Shown: one piece after another, positions 5,153-5,220 of the stretch
Layout: every line of letters begins with the position of its first letter
Position numbering within the stretch: position 1 is the first letter of the stretch
Source: Actinosomnolentus pattersoniae (SeqCode)
GTDB taxonomy: Bacteria; Actinomycetota; UBA4738
Direction of reading: 5' to 3'
NCBI GenBank assembly: GCA_013817655.1
Contig: JACDCJ010000143.1
Span: 1-5,220 of the forward strand
DNA: 5,220 nt
Notes under the pieces: generated by a model
Told to the model about the DNA's origin: nothing
Seen by the model: the letters and a program-made list of their open reading frames with translations, nothing else
Databases searched by the model: none
Made by a program: the position numbers and the translations under genes

Positions 5153-5220
5153 AAGGGCAGGCGCCGTTCCTTCCGCTGCGCCGTGGCGCGGCGTGGTGTC
5201 GGAACGGACCGGCCGCAAGG

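Overview
The window is a G+C-rich chromosomal segment (about two-thirds G+C by eye) with an actinobacterial gene order. On the + strand it carries trxB (5' end cut by the window edge), an M23 peptidase gene, trxA and a cwlM-like amidase gene. Converging on them from the - strand are parA, parB and a very small membrane-protein gene. The block trxA–cwlM facing parB–parA is the arrangement next to the chromosome origin in actinobacteria such as Mycobacterium. I therefore infer an actinomycetote, probably not a mycobacterium, because the gene between cwlM and parB differs and an M23 gene separates trxB from trxA. By that comparison oriC would lie to the right, beyond parA. No class or genus can be read safely from the sequence.

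Layout: 2-793 trxB (263 visible residues; the first FAD-binding segment is outside the window). 861-1640 secreted LytM/M23 endopeptidase with a complete zinc site. 1672-1694 a bulged GC-rich hairpin just before the trxA ribosome binding site. 1710-2042 trxA with an unusual WCTPC active site. 2082-3215 a cytoplasmic amidase homologue with two peptidoglycan-binding domains. 3183-3302 (-) a 39-residue single-helix protein with a strong ribosome binding site. 3342-4205 (-) parB. 4202-5152 (-) parA, whose frame stays open to the window edge. No stretch above 70 bases lacks a gene. No RNA gene, insertion sequence, CRISPR array, full parS site or U-tailed terminator was seen.

How the genes work together: TrxB and TrxA form the NADPH-driven disulfide reduction pair. 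The M23 protein and the CwlM-like protein both concern peptidoglycan, one outside the membrane and one probably inside. ParA and ParB segregate the origin region. The parA stop and parB start overlap (GTGA), and the small gene follows parB by 39 bases, so parA–parB–small gene is probably one operon. It ends tail-to-tail with cwlM, with 33 bases of coding overlap.

I found no exotic system. The points most worth a second look are the unlisted 39-residue gene and its overlap with cwlM, the M23 gene placed inside the thioredoxin pair, a CwlM-like protein that keeps all expected amidase zinc ligands although it has no export signal, the WCTPC thioredoxin, the long disordered tail of ParA, and two perfect palindromes with 10-base arms inside coding sequence.
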